Shown here piece after piece: positions 45,360 through 47,393 of a stretch of 47,393 bases of DNA. How positions within the stretch are numbered: position 1 is the first letter of the stretch; each line of letters starts with the position of its first letter. The notes under the pieces were generated by a model. The model was not told where the DNA came from, ran no database searches, and was given only the letters and a program-made list of their open reading frames with translations. The stretch is taken from positions 1-47,393 of the forward strand of contig NBLL01000005.1 of assembly GCA_002084355.1 (NCBI GenBank). The letters run 5' to 3'. Source of the stretch: Bacteroidetes bacterium 4572_128. Its GTDB lineage: Bacteria; Bacteroidota; Bacteroidia; Bacteroidales; 4572-128. Both the position numbers and the translations under genes were made by a program.

Positions 45360-46868
45360 ATGAAAAGACTACATTTATTTATTATAAAATCTTATTTAGG
45401 ACCATTTTTTTTAACATTTTTCATTTCATTATTTTTATTGCTAATGCAATTTTTATGGAAATATATAGATGAATTAGTTGGAAAAGATTTAGATACAAGT
45501 ATTATTTTAGAATTATTATTTTATGCTTCTGCTGGTCTGGTTCCTATGGCTTTACCTCTTGCAATTTTGCTTGCTTCCATTATGACTTTTGGAAACCTTG
45601 GTGAAAACTATGAATTAATAGCATTAAAATCCTCTGGAATTTCTTTATTTCGTTTAATGTTTCCGTTAATAATTCTTATAACAATTTTGAGTATCTCTGC
45701 ATTTTTTTATTCAAATAATATGTTGCCTTTTACAAAGTTAAAAATGTCAGCACTTCTTTGGGACATAAAACATCAAAAACCAGAATTAAGTATTCAAGAA
45801 GGAATTTTTTCTAATGAAATAGACGGTTTTAGTATAAAAATAAACAAAAAAGACAAAAAAACAGGAAAATTATATGGGATTTTAATTTATGACCACACAA
45901 AAAGAAATGGAAACAAAAATGTAACAATTGCTGATTCTGGATTGATGAATTTAACAAAAGACGGTTCAGCTATGGTTTTGACTTTATTTAATGGAGTAAA
46001 TTACGCAGAAGAAAAAGATAAAAAAAATAATAGAAAAAATAGAACTTATCCTCATAGAAAAGATAAATTTGATGAAGAAAAAATTTTTTTTAAATTAAAA
46101 GGTGTTGGATTCGAACGAACAGATGAAAATCTTTTTAGTCAAAATTATCAAATGCTAACTATCAAACAATTAATAAAAGCAGAAGATTCTTTGTCCAAAG
46201 TTTTAAACAATAGAAAAAAAAAAGTAAAAGAAAATTTATTGAAAAATAATTATTTTAGAAGAAATATAAGAAAAGATAAAAAATTTAGAAATATAAAAAA
46301 TAATGTCAAAAAAGAAGAAAATAATTTTTTAGATACAATTAAAAAAAATGAAATTAAAGAAAAAAATTATTTTAATTTTGTAGATTTTTATAATGAATTG
46401 GATGAAAAAACTTATAATAAAGTTATGAAAGTGGCTTTAAATTATGCACGTTCAACTAAATCTTATGTAACAAACAGTAAAGAAGATTTATTATATAGAG
46501 AGAAAATAATTCGAAAACATAAATCACAATGGCATTTAAAATTTACACTTTCTTTTGCTTGTTTTGTTTTCTTTTTTATAGGTGCTCCTCTTGGAGCAAT
46601 TATTAGAAAAGGTGGTTTGGGAATGCCTGTTGTAGTTTCTATTTTATTTTTTGTTGTTTATTATATGCTTTCTATTTCTGGAAAAAAACTTGCTATAGAA
46701 GAAGTTTTAGAAACTTATCAAGGAATGTGGTTGTCATCAGCAGTTTTGTTTCCTGTTGGAATTTTTCTGACTTATAAAGCAGCAACAGATTCTGTGATTT
46801 TAAATATAGAAATATATTTAGAACTATTTAAAAAAGTTAAAAAAAAGTTAAAAATTTTTAAATTATAA
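45360..46868 (+). CDS. LptF/LptG family LPS export permease
   Basis: This 502-residue protein has three N-terminal helices (about 12-30, 58-80, 100-122) and three C-terminal ones (about 400-490). The coupling-helix motif LKSSGISLFRLMFP and the start MKRLHLFIIKSYLGPFFLTF are typical. The periplasmic region is about 100 residues longer than in the paralogue at 11966 and contains a highly charged, Lys/Asn-rich insertion (about 215-370) that looks disordered. With LptB and the other permease it would extract lipopolysaccharide from the inner membrane. Inverted copies of one repeat unit flank the gene. Confidence 0.87.
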   Translation: MKRLHLFIIKSYLGPFFLTFFISLFLLLMQFLWKYIDELVGKDLDTSIILELLFYASAGLVPMALPLAILLASIMTFGNLGENYELIALKSSGISLFRLMFPLIILITILSISAFFYSNNMLPFTKLKMSALLWDIKHQKPELSIQEGIFSNEIDGFSIKINKKDKKTGKLYGILIYDHTKRNGNKNVTIADSGLMNLTKDGSAMVLTLFNGVNYAEEKDKKNNRKNRTYPHRKDKFDEEKIFFKLKGVGFERTDENLFSQNYQMLTIKQLIKAEDSLSKVLNNRKKKVKENLLKNNYFRRNIRKDKKFRNIKNNVKKEENNFLDTIKKNEIKEKNYFNFVDFYNELDEKTYNKVMKVALNYARSTKSYVTNSKEDLLYREKIIRKHKSQWHLKFTLSFACFVFFFIGAPLGAIIRKGGLGMPVVVSILFFVVYYMLSISGKKLAIEEVLETYQGMWLSSAVLFPVGIFLTYKAATDSVILNIEIYLELFKKVKKKLKIFKL

Positions 46869-46869
46869 A

Positions 46870-47393
46870 ATATCTTAAAAAAAATGCCGTTTTTATGAAA
46901 AAATTTTTTTTTTAAATTATAAAATATCTTAAAAAAATGCCGTTTTTATGAAAAAAATTTTTTTAAATTATAAAATATCTTAAAAAAATGCCGTTTTTAT
47001 GAAAAAAATTTTTTTAAATTATAAAATATCTTAAAAAAATGCCGTTTTTATGAAAAAAAATTTTTTTAAATTATAAAATATCTTAAAAAAATGCCGTTTT
47101 TTATGAAAAAAATTAAATTATAAAATATCTTAAAAAAATGCCGTTTTTATGAAAAAATTTTTTTTTTAAATTATAAAATATCTTAAAAAAATGCCGTTTT
47201 TATGAAAAAAATTTTTTTTTTTAATTATAAAATATCTTAAAAAAATGCCGTTTTTTATGAAAAAAAATTTTTAATTATAAAATATCTTAAAAAAAAATGC
47301 CGTTTTTATGAAAAAAAATTTTTTTTTTAATTATAAAATATCTTAAAAAAATGCCGTTTTTATGAAAAAAAAATTTTATAAATTATAAATTAT
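46870..47393 (+). repeat. Highly regular A/T-tract array, ATGCCGTTTTTATG core, 10 units
   Basis: Core ATGCCGT starts at 46884, 46937, 46988, 47039, 47091, 47138, 47191, 47245, 47297 and 47351. Spacings are 51-54 bp apart from one of 47, where the T-run is missing. Each unit is AAATTATAAAATATCTTAAA, then core, then GAAAAAAATTTTTTTT. Units are nearly identical outside the homopolymers, so the expansion is recent. It runs off the window end. Confidence 0.95.

Noticed and set aside
46870-47393. A possible CRISPR array.
   Set aside because: The units are contiguous tandem copies without unique spacers, and no cas genes are present.
1-47393. tRNA, rRNA or riboswitch genes.
   Set aside because: No GC-rich structured island or conserved RNA motif was seen in any gap. 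The gaps hold A/T repeats, terminators or gene debris.

Overview
The window is chromosomal DNA of a very AT-rich member of the Bacteroidota, probably Bacteroidales-like. Four things support this. There are type IX secretion (T9SS) C-terminal sorting domains (near 4830-5040 and 21406-21640). There is a GWxTD-domain protein, a DUF4292 lipoprotein and a Bacteroidota-type DksA/TraR protein. Several genes carry sigma-ABfr-type promoters (TAnnTTTG at -7, with TTTG about 18 bases upstream of it in the clearest cases). A methylmalonyl-CoA decarboxylase sodium-pump operon is also present. The standard genetic code fits, and no rRNA, tRNA, CRISPR array, insertion sequence or prophage was seen.

Layout. 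1-3231: a minus-strand envelope cluster (lipoprotein, polyprenyl glycosylphosphotransferase, broken beta-barrel protein). 3354-5047: a broken Omp28/thioredoxin-like T9SS cargo gene. 5181-5706: gene debris, including a CHAT-protease remnant. 5775-10187: an ABC ATPase, a PD-(D/E)XK-like protein, a TolB/CsgG-like outer-membrane protein and an HTH regulator. 10645-17753: pgi, an LptF/G permease, a TlpA-like thioredoxin, an MCE/MlaD protein, rpsA and a STAS protein. 17972-27612: a broken S9 peptidase, a small orphan, a broken T9SS protein, a PASTA protein, a PlsC-like acyltransferase, a restriction-enzyme-like remnant, a basic secreted protein, a broken TolC-family gene and a methyltransferase. 27712-35158: dksA-like, gyrA, a broken sucC, a broken nnr and gpsA. 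35511-39908: GWxTD protein, broken rhomboid, DUF4292 lipoprotein and a Na+/Ca2+ exchanger. 40190-44594: mce-mmdA-oadG-mmdC-mmdB, which epimerises and decarboxylates methylmalonyl-CoA while exporting Na+. 45360-46868: a second LptF/G permease.

Two window-wide patterns stand out. First, nearly every long intergenic gap is filled by a tandem repeat with a unit of about 50-57 bp. Each unit has a short GC-containing core followed by an A-run/T-run palindrome. Arrays differ in core sequence and orientation. Around two genes, inverted arrays share the same private core. One array (31932-32247) is a dimeric higher-order repeat with an exact 105-bp period that survives changes in homopolymer lengths. 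Second, about ten otherwise well-preserved genes, including sucC and mmdB, each carry one compact internal loss, usually out of frame, that removes roughly 15-45 conserved residues. This is either an assembly artefact or an unusual small-deletion process, and read-level checking should decide which. Function calls rest on motifs read by eye; no database search was run.
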